A DNA stretch of 64,000 nt from positions 62,001-126,000 of the forward strand of contig NZ_JAOEJU010000018.1 of NCBI RefSeq assembly GCF_025447595.1, given 5' to 3'. Shown one piece after another: positions 16,287 through 27,800 of this stretch; position 1 is the first letter of the stretch; every line of letters starts with the position of its first letter. The notes under the pieces are model-generated. The model worked only from the letters and a program-made list of their open reading frames with translations. It was not told the origin of the DNA and ran no database searches. The translations under genes were made by a program, and so were the position numbers. The DNA is from Pseudomonas koreensis. Lineage in GTDB: Bacteria > Pseudomonadota > Gammaproteobacteria > Pseudomonadales > Pseudomonadaceae.

Positions 16287-16323
16287 CAGAAAGCCCCTGG
16301 ATCGAGAGATTCAGGGGCTTTCT
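16287..16323 (+). terminator. Rho-independent terminator after glpD
   Basis: AGAAAGCCCCTG/CAGGGGCTTTCT stem with loop ATCGAGAGATT lies 18 bases after the glpD stop. The T-run is short (TTT), but the stem is long and GC-rich. Confidence 0.8.
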
Positions 16324-16356
16324 GCATTCAGGCCGAAACAAGGGGGCGCCGCATAA

Positions 16357-16403
16357 CGTTCGGTTTCCCGAACGCGACCTGTCAGTCGATTCGGATAACC
16401 GGA
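16357..16403 (+). promoter_or_regulatory. Tandem AauR-type upstream activator sites
   Basis: CGTTCGGTTTCCCGAACG (16357-16374) is a perfect palindrome and matches TTCGGN4CCGAA, the motif reported for AauR in P. putida. A second copy, TTCGGATAACCGGA (16390-16403), has one mismatch. Their centres are 31 bases apart, about three helical turns, and lie roughly 90-125 bases before the sigma-54 promoter, the usual spacing for an NtrC-type activator. Confidence 0.8.
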
Positions 16404-16479
16404 TCAGAAACGCAAAAAAACACCATCACAAAACTTTAATCACCAATTAAATCAATCAGTTAACTTGTTCCAACTGGTC

Positions 16480-16495
16480 TGGCACGACTCATGCT
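16480..16495 (+). promoter_or_regulatory. Sigma-54 promoter of aatJ
   Basis: TGGCACG-ACTC-ATGCT matches the -24/-12 consensus TGGCACGN4TTGCW at all positions but one, with correct GG-N10-GC spacing. It lies 117 bases upstream of the aatJ start and downstream of the two AauR-type sites. Confidence 0.8.
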
Positions 16496-16611
16496 CTACA
16501 CTCCTTCGACGAATGCCTGTTGCGCCAGCACGACAGGAGCCGTCAGGCATTCGAAGTACAAAGGGCCCGCTCAACCGGCTCCATAAAAAAAACAATGTCG
16601 AGGAAAATTTG

Positions 16612-17538
16612 ATGCGCATCGTTCCCCATATCCTGGGCGCAGCCATTGCTGCCGCTCTGATCAGCACACCAGTTTTCGCTGCCGAACTCACCGGCACCCT
16701 TAAGAAGATCAACGACTCGGGCACCATCACCCTCGGGCATCGTGACAGCTCCATTCCCTTCTCCTACATCGCCGATGCTTCGGGCAAACCCGTGGGCTAC
16801 TCCCACGACATTCAGGTCGCTATCGTCGAAGCCCTGAAAAAAGACCTGAACAAGCCTGACCTGAACGCCAAGTACAACCTGGTCACCTCGCAAACCCGTA
16901 TTCCTCTGGTGCAGAACGGCACCGTGGATATCGAGTGTGGCTCCACCACCAATAACGCCGAACGCGCCCAGCAAGTCGACTTCACCGTCAACATTTTCGA
17001 AATCGGCACCCGCCTGCTGGTCAAGAAAGACAAGGAAGGCAAGCCGTCCTACAACGACTTTGCCGATCTGAAAGGCAAGAACGTCGTGACCACCGCCGGT
17101 ACCACCTCCGAGCGCATCATCAAGGCGATGAACGCCGACAAGCAGATGGGCATGAACGTCATCTCTGCCAAGGACCATGGCGAATCCTTCCAGATGCTGG
17201 AGAGCGGCCGCGCCGTCGCCTTCATGATGGACGACGCCCTGCTGGCCGGCGAAGAAGCCAAGGCCAAAAAGCCGGACGACTGGGTCATCACCGGTACTCC
17301 ACAGTCCTTTGAAGCCTACGCGTGCATGGTTCGCAAAGACGACCCGGCCTTCAAGAAGGCTGTAGACGACGCCATCGTCGCGCTCTACAAGTCCGGCGAG
17401 ATCAACAAGATCTACAGCAAGTGGTTCGAAAGCCCGATCCCGCCTAAGGGTCTGAACCTGAACTTCCCGATGAGCGAAAAGGTTAAAGAGCTGATCGCCA
17501 ATCCGAGCGACAAGCCTGCGCCAGACGTAAAAATCTGA
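16612..17538 (+). CDS. aatJ: Glutamate/aspartate ABC transporter, periplasmic binding protein
   Basis: This 308-residue protein has a clear signal peptide (residues 1-23, cleavage after PVFA) and the family 3 solute-binding fold: FSYIADASGKPVGYSHDI, NGTVDIECGSTTNNAER, KGKNVVTTAGTTSE. The ECGSTTNN segment is characteristic of GltI/AatJ-type acidic amino acid binders. The start at 16612 has AGGA upstream. It is the first gene of the aatJQMP transporter and is driven by a sigma-54 promoter with AauR-like sites. A hairpin separates it from the permease genes, which fits higher expression of the binding protein. Confidence 0.92.
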   Translation: MRIVPHILGAAIAAALISTPVFAAELTGTLKKINDSGTITLGHRDSSIPFSYIADASGKPVGYSHDIQVAIVEALKKDLNKPDLNAKYNLVTSQTRIPLVQNGTVDIECGSTTNNAERAQQVDFTVNIFEIGTRLLVKKDKEGKPSYNDFADLKGKNVVTTAGTTSERIIKAMNADKQMGMNVISAKDHGESFQMLESGRAVAFMMDDALLAGEEAKAKKPDDWVITGTPQSFEAYACMVRKDDPAFKKAVDDAIVALYKSGEINKIYSKWFESPIPPKGLNLNFPMSEKVKELIANPSDKPAPDVKI

Positions 17539-17552
17539 CACTGATCTAACCT

Positions 17553-17588
17553 TGTCACCTGAGGGGGCCAATCCTCCCTCGGGCGACA
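17553..17588 (+). other. Hairpin between aatJ and aatQ
   Basis: TGTC-A-CCTGAGGG pairs with CCCTCGGG-C-GACA, with one internal mismatch. There is no T-run. It lies 15 bases after the aatJ stop and would be expected to protect the aatJ transcript and lower expression of the downstream permeases, as in many binding-protein operons. Confidence 0.65.
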
Positions 17589-17730
17589 GTTAATACCTGC
17601 TGGCTTCAACTGGAACACTCGACCTGGTGGTTTTCGAGCCGATCGCGTGTGCCTGACGTTCAACGTCAGACGGGAAAGGATCTTCCCCAGGCGGGCACTT
17701 GTACATCGATCGAATCGAGGGGAGACCCTA

Positions 17731-18477
17731 ATGAATTACAACTGGGACTGGGGCGTGTTCTTCAAGTCCACCGGCGTGGGCAGCGAGACTTATCTCGACT
17801 GGTTCATCTCCGGCCTGGGCTGGACCATCGCCATCGCCGTCGTGGCCTGGATCATCGCCCTGCTGCTGGGCTCGCTGCTGGGCATCATGCGCACCGTGCC
17901 GAACCGCATCGTGTCGGGCATCGCGACCTGCTACGTCGAACTGTTCCGCAACGTGCCGCTGCTGGTTCAGCTGTTCATCTGGTACTTCCTGGTGCCGGAC
18001 CTGCTGCCACCGGATCTGCAAGAGTGGTACAAGCAGGATCTGAACCCGACCACCTCGGCCTACCTGAGCGTTGTCGTGTGCCTGGGCCTGTTCACCGCCG
18101 CCCGGGTCTGCGAACAGGTTCGCACCGGTATCCAGGCGCTGCCGCGCGGCCAGGAATCCGCCGCCCGCGCCATGGGTTTCAAGCTGCCGCAGATCTACTG
18201 GAACGTGCTGCTGCCCCAGGCCTACCGGATCATCATTCCGCCGCTCACCTCGGAATTCCTGAACGTGTTCAAGAACTCCTCCGTGGCGTCCCTGATCGGT
18301 CTGATGGAGCTGCTGGCGCAAACCAAACAGACCGCCGAATTCTCGGCCAACCTGTTTGAAGCCTTCACCCTGGCGACCCTGATCTATTTCACCCTGAACA
18401 TGAGCCTGATGCTGCTGATGCGCATGGTCGAGAAGAAAGTCTCCGTGCCCGGCCTGATCTCCGTGGGGGGTAAATGA
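17731..18477 (+). CDS. aatQ: Glutamate/aspartate ABC transporter permease
   Basis: This 248-residue inner-membrane permease of the HisMQ class has about five spans. The EAA loop is recognisable around residues 140-160 (QESAARAMGFKLPQIYWNVLLPQA). The start at 17731 is set by GAGGGGAGACCC just upstream; the frame is open farther upstream without family likeness. The N-terminal MNYNWDWGVFF is typical of GltJ/AatQ. The last bases overlap the aatM start (ATGA), so the two permeases are co-translated and presumably form a heterodimer. Confidence 0.92.
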   Translation: MNYNWDWGVFFKSTGVGSETYLDWFISGLGWTIAIAVVAWIIALLLGSLLGIMRTVPNRIVSGIATCYVELFRNVPLLVQLFIWYFLVPDLLPPDLQEWYKQDLNPTTSAYLSVVVCLGLFTAARVCEQVRTGIQALPRGQESAARAMGFKLPQIYWNVLLPQAYRIIIPPLTSEFLNVFKNSSVASLIGLMELLAQTKQTAEFSANLFEAFTLATLIYFTLNMSLMLLMRMVEKKVSVPGLISVGGK

Positions 18478-19148
18478 TGGAATTCGATTTCAGTGGCATC
18501 GTCCCGGCCATTCCCGGTCTGTGGAACGGCATGCTGATGACCCTCAAGCTGATGGCGCTGGGCGTGGTCGGCGGGATCATCCTCGGCACCATCCTCGCGT
18601 TGTGCCGTCTGTCCCACAACAAACTGCTGTCGAACCTCGCCGGCGCCTACGTCAACTATTTCCGTTCGATCCCGCTGCTGCTGGTGATCACCTGGTTCTA
18701 TCTGGCAGTGCCGTTCGTGCTGCGCTGGATCACCGGCGAAGACACCCCGATCGGCGCATTCACCTCGTGCATCGTGGCCTTCATGATGTTCGAAGCGGCG
18801 TACTTCTGCGAAATCGTCCGGGCCGGCGTGCAGTCGATTCCGAAGGGCCAGATGGGCGCGGCGCAGGCACTGGGCATGACCTACGGCCAGATGATGCGCC
18901 TGATCATCCTGCCTCAGGCGTTCCGCAAGATGACCCCGCTGCTGCTGCAGCAGAGCATAATCCTGTTCCAGGACACCTCGCTGGTCTACACCGTGGGCCT
19001 GGTGGACTTCCTCAACTCCGCCCGCTCCAGCGGCGACATCATCGGACGCTCCAATGAGTTCCTGATCTTTGCCGGTGTCGTCTACTTCATCATCAGCTTT
19101 GCCGCCTCGCAGCTGGTCAAGCGTCTGCAAAAAAGGTTCGCCGTATGA
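18474..19148 (+). CDS. aatM: Glutamate/aspartate ABC transporter permease
   Basis: This 224-residue permease is the GltK/AatM partner of AatQ. It has the same topology, with an EAA loop MGAAQALGMTYGQMMRLIILPQAFRKMTP. Tandem ATG codons at 18474 and 18477 make the exact start uncertain by one codon; the first overlaps the aatQ stop. The 3' end overlaps the aatP start by four bases. Together with AatQ and the AatP ATPase it moves glutamate and aspartate delivered by AatJ. Confidence 0.92.
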   Translation: MMEFDFSGIVPAIPGLWNGMLMTLKLMALGVVGGIILGTILALCRLSHNKLLSNLAGAYVNYFRSIPLLLVITWFYLAVPFVLRWITGEDTPIGAFTSCIVAFMMFEAAYFCEIVRAGVQSIPKGQMGAAQALGMTYGQMMRLIILPQAFRKMTPLLLQQSIILFQDTSLVYTVGLVDFLNSARSSGDIIGRSNEFLIFAGVVYFIISFAASQLVKRLQKRFAV

Positions 19149-19879
19149 TCTCTATCAAGAACATCAACAAGTGGTATGGGGACTTCCAGGTGCTGACCGA
19201 TTGCAGCACCGAGGTCAAAAAGGGTGAAGTGATCGTGGTCTGCGGCCCGTCGGGTTCGGGCAAGTCGACCCTGATCAAGTGCGTCAACGCGCTGGAGCCG
19301 TTCCAGAAAGGCGACATCGTGGTCGACGGCACATCGATTGCCGATCCGAAGACCAACCTGCCGAAACTGCGCTCGCGCGTCGGCATGGTGTTCCAGCATT
19401 TCGAACTGTTCCCGCACCTGACCATCACCGAAAACCTGACCATCGCGCAGATCAAGGTGCTGGGCCGCAGCAAGGAAGAAGCAACCAAGAAAGGCCTGCA
19501 ACTACTCGAGCGCGTCGGCCTCTCGGCTCACGCCCACAAGCATCCGGGCCAACTGTCCGGCGGACAGCAACAGCGTGTGGCGATCGCCCGTGCGCTGGCG
19601 ATGGACCCGATCGTCATGCTGTTCGACGAACCGACCTCGGCGCTGGACCCGGAAATGGTCAACGAAGTGCTCGACGTGATGGTGCAACTGGCCCACGAAG
19701 GCATGACCATGATGTGCGTGACCCACGAAATGGGCTTCGCCCGCAAAGTGGCCGACCGCGTGATCTTCATGGACGCCGGCAAGATCATCGAAGACTGCAA
19801 GAAAGAAGAGTTCTTTGGCGACATCAGCCAGCGCTCCGAACGCGCGCAGCATTTCCTCGAGAAAATCCTGCAGCACTGA
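19145..19879 (+). CDS. aatP: Glutamate/aspartate ABC transporter ATPase
   Basis: This 244-residue polar amino acid ATPase has Walker A GPSGSGKST, Q-loop FQHFELFPHLT, signature LSGGQQQRVAIARAL, Walker B IVMLFDEPTSALDPEM and switch histidine in CVTHEMGFA. Length is typical of GltL/HisP. It ends the aatJQMP operon. In P. aeruginosa a gamma-glutamyltranspeptidase and an asparaginase gene lie between this operon and the two-component genes; here they are absent, and a REPIN separates aatP from aauS. Confidence 0.93.
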   Translation: MISIKNINKWYGDFQVLTDCSTEVKKGEVIVVCGPSGSGKSTLIKCVNALEPFQKGDIVVDGTSIADPKTNLPKLRSRVGMVFQHFELFPHLTITENLTIAQIKVLGRSKEEATKKGLQLLERVGLSAHAHKHPGQLSGGQQQRVAIARALAMDPIVMLFDEPTSALDPEMVNEVLDVMVQLAHEGMTMMCVTHEMGFARKVADRVIFMDAGKIIEDCKKEEFFGDISQRSERAQHFLEKILQH

Positions 19880-19901
19880 TCAAGCAGGCGCCGCCCCCCA
19901 C

Positions 19902-19991
19902 TGTGGGAGCGAGCTTGCTCGCGAAGAGGCCAGTACATTCAACCTTCAAGTTGGTTGATCTACCGCTTTCGCGAGCAAGCTCGCTCCCACA
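19902..19991. repeat. REPIN
   Basis: Two REP arms (TGTGGGAGCGAGCTTGCTCG and its inverse) flank a 41-base spacer between aatP and aauS. A folded transcript could slow read-through into the two-component genes. Confidence 0.92.
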
Positions 19992-20044
19992 ATGGTTGAT
20001 GGACGTCTGTAGATTTGTGTTGTGGTTGACCCAAGGCAACTGTG

Positions 20045-21954
20045 ATGAAATGCGACCCCAATCTCTATCGCGCAACCACGCCATCACTTGCCGTGAAACC
20101 CCGTCTGATCCGCCACCTGCTCCTGCCGCCGCTGGTCATCGCCCTGATGATCGGACTGGGTTACATCGGCTTCTGGACCAGTGAACATTTCGGCATCCGA
20201 AGCCTCGGCGAAAACGGCCAGCGCCAGCTGGAACTGCACGCCCGCGCGGTCGAAAGCGAAATCAGCAAATACACCTACCTGCCCAGCCTGCTGGAACTCG
20301 AATCGAGCGTTTCGCAGTTGCTGGAAGACCCTACCCCGGAACACCGGCAAACGGTCAACGATTACCTTGAAGGCCTGAACCGGCGCAGCCGCAGTCGGGC
20401 CATCTACGTCATGGACACCACCGGCCGCGTCATGGCCACCAGCAACTGGCGCGACGTCGACAGTTATCTCGGTGAAGACCTTTCATTCCGCGCCTACTTC
20501 CAGAACGCCATCCGCGGCCAGCCCGGCCGTTTCTACGGGATCGGCAGTACCAACGGCGAGCCCGGCTATTACCTGGCCCACGGCCTCGAAGAACACGGCA
20601 AGATCATCGGCGTCGCGGTGGTCAAGGTACGCCTGGAAGCCATGGAAGAACGCTGGCAGCGGGCACGTCTCGAAGCGTTCGTCAGCGATGAAAACGGCAT
20701 CATCATTCTCTCCAGCGATCCGGCCCGACGCCTGAAATCGGTCGTGCCGTTGAGCGACGAGATCAAGGAAAAACTCGCCCGCAGCCTGCAGTACTACTGG
20801 TTCCCGCTCAATGAGCTGCAACCGCTGGCCCGGGAAACCCTGTCCGAAGGCGTGGAAAAACTCACTTTCCCGGCCAATAGCGAAGTCCCGAGCCAACAGG
20901 ATGGCGATCAGGAAAACATCAGCTACCTGGCGCAAACACGGCCGCTGAGCGATACCCCGTGGAATTTCACCCTGCTCACGCCGTTGCAGGATCTGCGGCG
21001 CGAAGCGATCAATCAGGGGATTCTGGTAGCCATCGCCTTTGCACTGGTGGCGTTCCTGCTGATTGCCTGGAACGAACGCCGCAAGGTCATCGCCACCCGC
21101 CTCGCGGCCCGGGAAGCCTTGCAGGAAGCCAACAATCAGCTGGAGCGTCGGATTACCGAACGTACCGCCGACCTGCGCGCCAGCAACGACCGGCTCAAGA
21201 GCCAGATCCGCGAACGGCGTCAGGCCGAAGAGACGTTGCGCCGCGCCCAAGACGAACTGGTGCAGGCCGGCAAACTCGCGGCCATCGGCCAGATGTCCAC
21301 CAGCATCGCCCACGAATTGAACCAGCCGCTGGCGGCGATGCGCACGTTATCGGGCAATACGGTGCGCTTCCTCGAACGGGGCCAGCTCGACGTCGCCAGC
21401 ACCAACCTCAAGACCATCAACGACCTGATTGACCGCATGGGCCGGATTACCGCCAGCCTGCGCTCCTTTGCCCGGCGCGGTGACGACAAGGGCCGCGCCA
21501 GCCTCGGCAAGGCCGTAGATGCCGCCCTGCAGGTGCTCGGTACCCGTGTGGAAAGTGCCTCCCTGCAACTGCATCGTCATTTCGAGGATGTGCAGGTACA
21601 AATCGACCAGACGCGACTGGAACAGATTCTGGTCAACCTGATCGGCAATGCCCTCGACGCCATGCAGGCGCAACCGCTGCCTGAACTGTGGCTGGAGGGT
21701 GAGGAATTCAACGGCAAATATCGCCTGCGTGTACGCGACAACGGTCACGGCATCGACGCCGAAGCGCGCAAGCACCTGTTCGAACCGTTCTTCACCACCA
21801 AGCCCGGCGAACAGGGCCTGGGCCTCGGCCTGACCCTGTCGGCCAGCCTCGCCGCCGCCACCGGCGGGCATCTGGGTGTCGAACACCCGGCCAGCGGTGG
21901 TACCACCTTCGTCCTCAGTTTACCGTTGGTAAGCCCTATTCCTGCCGAGCCAAT

Positions 21955-21958
<4 letters not shown>
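20045..21958 (+). CDS. aauS: Acidic amino acid two-component sensor histidine kinase
   Basis: This 637-residue kinase has a DctB-like layout: a membrane span near residues 22-44, a large periplasmic sensor domain (VMDTTGRVMATSNW, YYLAHGLEEHGKIIGVAVV, typical of double-PAS/Cache), a second span near 330-352, a coiled coil, then the kinase core. The phosphorylated histidine is H423 in SIAHELNQPLAAMRT; N, G1, F and G2 boxes follow (LIGNALDAM, DNGHGI, FEPFFTTK, GLGLGL). GTG at 20042 immediately precedes the chosen ATG. It overlaps aauR by four bases and lies beside the transporter it should control. Confidence 0.9.
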
Positions 21959-23283
<1,325 letters not shown>

Positions 23284-23294
23284 GCGAGAACGAT

Positions 23295-23633
23295 GTGGAT
23301 CTGATTTTCAAGGCAATGCTCGGTGCGGCAGTGGTGGTGATCCTCGCCATGCTGGCCAAGACCAAAAACTACTACATCGCAGGGCTTGTGCCGCTGTTCC
23401 CGACCTTCGCCCTGATCGCCCACTACATCGTCGGCAAGGGCCGCTCGATCGACGACCTGAAAACCACCATCGTCTTCGGCATGTGGTCGATCATTCCGTA
23501 CTTCGTCTATCTGGCGACGCTTTACGTGATGGTCGACCGCATGCGCCTGGAGGCTTCGCTGGCAGTCGCGGCGGTTGCGTGGCTGATGGCAGCGACGGTG
23601 CTGGTGTCGGTGTGGGTGCGGCTACACGCCTGA
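23295..23633 (+). CDS. glpM: GlpM family inner-membrane protein
   Basis: This 112-residue protein has three to four hydrophobic spans and the conserved GlpM stretches AKTKNYYIAGLVPLFPTFAL and FGMWSIIPYFVYLA. GlpM was named from P. aeruginosa, where it lies next to glpD and affects alginate production; its biochemical role is unknown. Here it follows aauR instead, because the aat/aau block separates it from glpD. The start is GTG at 23295, placed just after GAGAA. It converges with the hydrolase gene with a single base between the two stop codons. Confidence 0.85.
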   Translation: MDLIFKAMLGAAVVVILAMLAKTKNYYIAGLVPLFPTFALIAHYIVGKGRSIDDLKTTIVFGMWSIIPYFVYLATLYVMVDRMRLEASLAVAAVAWLMAATVLVSVWVRLHA

Positions 23634-23634
23634 A

Positions 23635-24669
23635 TCAAAGCAGGTTGTGTTCCGCCACCGGTTCGATCTGCGCCCAGTGCGAAGTGTCTTCGCGATGCTC
23701 GCGCAAATACGGCAACACCGCCGCCAGCAACGGCTCCTTGAACGCTTCCTGAAAACGGTGCGCCAGCCCCGGAATCAACCGCAGCTGACTGCCACGAATG
23801 TGCGCCGCGAGGTGCACGCCGTGCATTACCGGCAGCAACGGATCCGCCGTGCCATGCACCACCAGCGTCGGGACACGCAGTTGATTGAGCAACGCCACCC
23901 GGCTTGGCTCGGCGAGGATTGCCATGATCTGGCGCTTCACGCCTTCCGGATTGAACGCACGGTCGTAGGACAGCGCCGCCTGATGCAGCAACATCTGACG
24001 ATCATCAGTGACCGTCGGACTGCCCAGCGCCGCCAGCAGATCAGCCTGTTGCTCCAACGCGATCTGGCGATTGGGGGCGCCACGCCGTGACAACAATTGC
24101 ACCAGCGCCGCGCTCGGCGCCGGCAGCCCTTCGGCACCGGAGCTGGTCATGATCAGCGTCAGACTTTCGACCCGCTGCGGCGCCATCGCCGCCATGTGCT
24201 GGGCGATCATCCCGCCCATGCTCGCGCCAAGTACGTGGAATCGCTCGACGTGCAATGCGTCCATCAGGCCCAGCGCATCGTCGGCCATGTCGGTCAAGCT
24301 GTAAGGCGCCGCCACCGGCAGGCCAAGTTTGTAGCGCAGCACTTCAAAGGTCAGGTTGGCTTCCACCGGCGCCTGACGCCAGGTCGACAGGCCGACATCG
24401 CGGTTGTCATAACGGATCACCCGAAAGCCCTGCTGACACAGCGCAACCACCACTTCATCCGGCCAGTGGATCAACTGCCCACCCAGCCCCATCACCAGCA
24501 ACAACGCCGGATCCGACGCCCGGCCGATGCTCTGGTAAGCGAGGCTCACCTGTTGCAGATCGACCCGTTCGGTCGGCACGTTCACATCGCAACGCGATGC
24601 CGCCAGAGTTGCCTGGCCGAAAAAAACCGCGGCCAACAACGCCGCGATTGCAAAAAATCCCTTGAACAT
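23635..24669 (-). CDS. Alpha/beta-fold hydrolase with signal peptide
   Basis: This 344-residue protein starts at 24669 with a signal peptide (FFAIAALLAAVFFGQATLAAS), so it is exported. The fold shows LLVMGLGGQ (oxyanion HG-like region), the nucleophile elbow GASMGG, an acidic residue in VVHGTADPLLP and a final histidine in PGLAHRFQ, giving a complete Ser-Asp-His triad. RYDNRDVGLS is typical of a large esterase/hydrolase subfamily found beside glpM in Pseudomonas. Substrate unknown; an ester or lactone is likely. An upstream extension of 36 codons is open but lacks any ribosome site advantage. Confidence 0.85.
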   Translation of the reverse strand: MFKGFFAIAALLAAVFFGQATLAASRCDVNVPTERVDLQQVSLAYQSIGRASDPALLLVMGLGGQLIHWPDEVVVALCQQGFRVIRYDNRDVGLSTWRQAPVEANLTFEVLRYKLGLPVAAPYSLTDMADDALGLMDALHVERFHVLGASMGGMIAQHMAAMAPQRVESLTLIMTSSGAEGLPAPSAALVQLLSRRGAPNRQIALEQQADLLAALGSPTVTDDRQMLLHQAALSYDRAFNPEGVKRQIMAILAEPSRVALLNQLRVPTLVVHGTADPLLPVMHGVHLAAHIRGSQLRLIPGLAHRFQEAFKEPLLAAVLPYLREHREDTSHWAQIEPVAEHNLL

Positions 24670-24881
24670 GAAAAACACCGAAACGCAGAACCCCAGTAGA
24701 GCGCGAGTCTGATGAAGTTTGTTCAAGCGCGCTGCCACAGTTCGATGACAGTTTGATGAAGAGTGCCGAGCGGTCATTGCCGTCGGCGATAACCCTGTAA
24801 CACCACAGCTACGGGGCGCTTTCTTTCAATGGCTCGTTACAGGGAGTGGATCTGCCGCTCCCCATCTGGAGCCTCTTGACC

Positions 24882-27800
24882 ATGCCCCAAAGTATATTTA
24901 CCGATCATGCAGTGCCTGCGCCGCAAGTCTGGCCTGCTTCGCTGCCCTTGCCGGCGAACGTTGACAGTGCCCTGCTGCACAGCGCTCTTGAGCGTTGGCA
25001 AAGCGCAAGCGATGGTTTGCGCGAACTGTTCGCCGGCGTGCCGTCCACCCGTGCTTCGCTGACCGATTTGCTGGAGCGCGAACTCGATCTGGGCGAGCCG
25101 GGGTCAGGCCTGATGTTTATTGCCTCGGATCAGCACGCCGAGCAATTTGTCGGCTTCGCGCCAGTCTGTGCGTTCATCTATCGACAATCCCGACTGGACA
25201 CAGCGCTCGACCGCCCCTGTCGTGTATCCGGCCTGGGCAGTCGACACTCATTGGCCGGTCTTACACCGCTGCAACTGCTTGCCCGGATCAAGGCCCTTGA
25301 TCCGGAAAAGGAACTGACCCGGCGCTGGAGCTCGTATTGGGATGCCCGCTCGCCCGGCACGCCGGTTTCGCGCCGCGAACACGCCGGCCAGTTGTACCAC
25401 TCGCACCTGGAGGCGACGGCTCAGGCAGCACTGGCACAGCGCACGCTGACCGCCGACCAGCTACGGCCATTGTGGCGACTCATGGACAGTTCATCTGCTG
25501 ATCCGCGTCCGGATGACCAACCGATACATTGCGAGCGCCTGGAACGGATGCCGGACGACAGCTGCCGGACCGGTTTTCCCGGTACCTGGGTGATGAGTGA
25601 TGGCGACCGACAGTCCGGACGGCAATTGCTGTATTTGCCCGATCAACCAGTGCCGTTGCAGGCCTTCGTCAACCGCAGTGAAATGGAGGCATGGTTGTGC
25701 GACCAGGCGCTGGTTCCACAGGCATTGACGACCTGCGCGATACCCTTCGAATACAGTGCCGGGGCCCTGCCTTTTTCGACTGGCATGACCGAAGTGCTGA
25801 ACCGGATGCAACACGCCCGGATCGACGCCTTGCGCCTCGCTTCGTTCGATCGGTCGGGGCTTGCCGGGTGGGGTGAGCAGGCACTGGATCCGGCTGATCT
25901 TGTGGATAGACAGCACAGTAGGTGTGGAGTGGCGGCTCCACCACCCGCCTCGTCAGAATCGACAGCAATAGACGAGGATGACGAGCCATCTCTGTTCGGT
26001 GCCCTGTTCGCAGACATACCCTGGCCGGTGCGTCAGTCGGCAATGGAGGGGCAGCGCAACGCTCTGCATGGCAGGTTGAATGAAACCGGAGATGAAGGGC
26101 AGAAAATGCTCGATGAGCATTTCCAGCGTATGGAGGATGCAGAGCACGCCGCGGATATGGCCGCCCAAGCACTGGTATACCGTGAACGGGCGCTGGATAC
26201 CGTCACCTTCAACCGTGCGTTCACCGAACTTCATCGTGCGCATAAAACAGGCCTGCTCGCCGAAGCCGAACTTCAAAAAGAACTCAAGCAACTGAGCGAG
26301 GAGCAGTTCCAGGACCTGAAGACGGCACTGGATTACTCGGCCCCCCATGACACCACGCTGTGCGCGGCCGAAATAGAACTGTCGATGCATCAGCGAAAAG
26401 ACTCACTGATCACCCGCGACCGACAAACACTCAACGGGCCGCTGGTCATCACCCATCCTCGGGTTCTTTCTGAGCCGAACGCGCCAGACACTCTGTTGCT
26501 GTACTGGCCCGGCACAGGTGGCGGACTGCGACGGTTCGACAACCGGCGTGAGCTGGAACGTGAACTGTTCAAGATTCAGGAGCAGGATCCGTTACTGACC
26601 TTGCAACTGAAGAAAATCAGCGGCGACCCTCTGCAATATGCCTTGAATCAGGTAACCCGCGAATTCGAAGAGCGAGCCGGCACGATACGCCGGCAGTACG
26701 CTGGGGAGGCGCAATCAGCGCAGCGTGCCGAGCACCTGGAAACGCTGAACCAACAGTATCGCTCGACCCTGCAAGTCCCCGTCAGCGCCGCCCGGCATCG
26801 GGCGATCGCCGAACTCAGGCAGCAAAATACAAACGCCCGCCTGGCTTCCGGCTTGCCGGACTGGCTGAGCAGCCTGTCCGACAACGATCGTAACGGGCTC
26901 GGATCGTTGATCGGGTTTTACATCAAGGCCATGCAACGTAGTCACCGGCTGATGGAAATTGCCTTGCCGCCTCGTGACGAGTTCACCCGCAAGCACTTGT
27001 ATGCACGGCTACGCAGGGATTTTTCGGTCATCGGGAATTTCACCGTAAGAGTCGATTTGCCTGACTCGGTGGCGATGCAAAAGCACACAGTCAACGCTCC
27101 CGGCGCGCCCGGCACACCACAGAAGCTCCAACTGGTACCGAGCGCAGCACGCAGCACGATGTCTCTCGAAGACCTTGTCCAGCTCAACATCGACAACACC
27201 CCATCCATGAGCCTCGAGCCGCTGTTGCTGCGTCTGGGTTTCATGAAACTGGAGGTGACGGCCACCGACGAGAAAGAACGCCAGGCCCTGACCGCCGGCA
27301 TCACCAAAAGTTATCTGAGCAAGACCCTGCCGGATCTTGACCTGCCCGAAGCCTACGAAACCCTTATTCGCCAAGTGTTCATGGGCTCGAACGATGACCT
27401 GCCTTACGTCAACCAGCATCGTCGCGAATGCCTGCTCGAACCCTGGCGGGTGATGCTCAGATTGCAAGGCGAATGTGCCCGGCTGCAGAAACAGATCAAC
27501 GCGCAAGACCTGCACATTTTCAACATCGCCATTGATGCCGACACGCCACACGCCTGGCACTCGGGGCACAAACGTGTCGCGCTGCTGCCGGTCTTCCTCA
27601 GCGCAGGCGGCAAGGACACGCCAAACGAAGGCCCGGTGACTCTGTCCGGAGTGTGCTTGATCCACGAACAGGCCAGCGGCACGACCCTGCTGTACCTTCC
27701 CGACAGCCCCGACAACCGGTGTCTGCGCCGCCATGACAGTCTGGAGGCGGCACGCAAGGCGCTGTTCAACCTGTGCGCCCAGGACAAATGGGTCAGCTAC

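Noticed and set aside
16287..16323. Hairpin after glpD considered as part of the AauR control region.
   Set aside because: Its position right after the glpD stop and A/T flanks fit a terminator; the activator sites begin 34 bases farther on.
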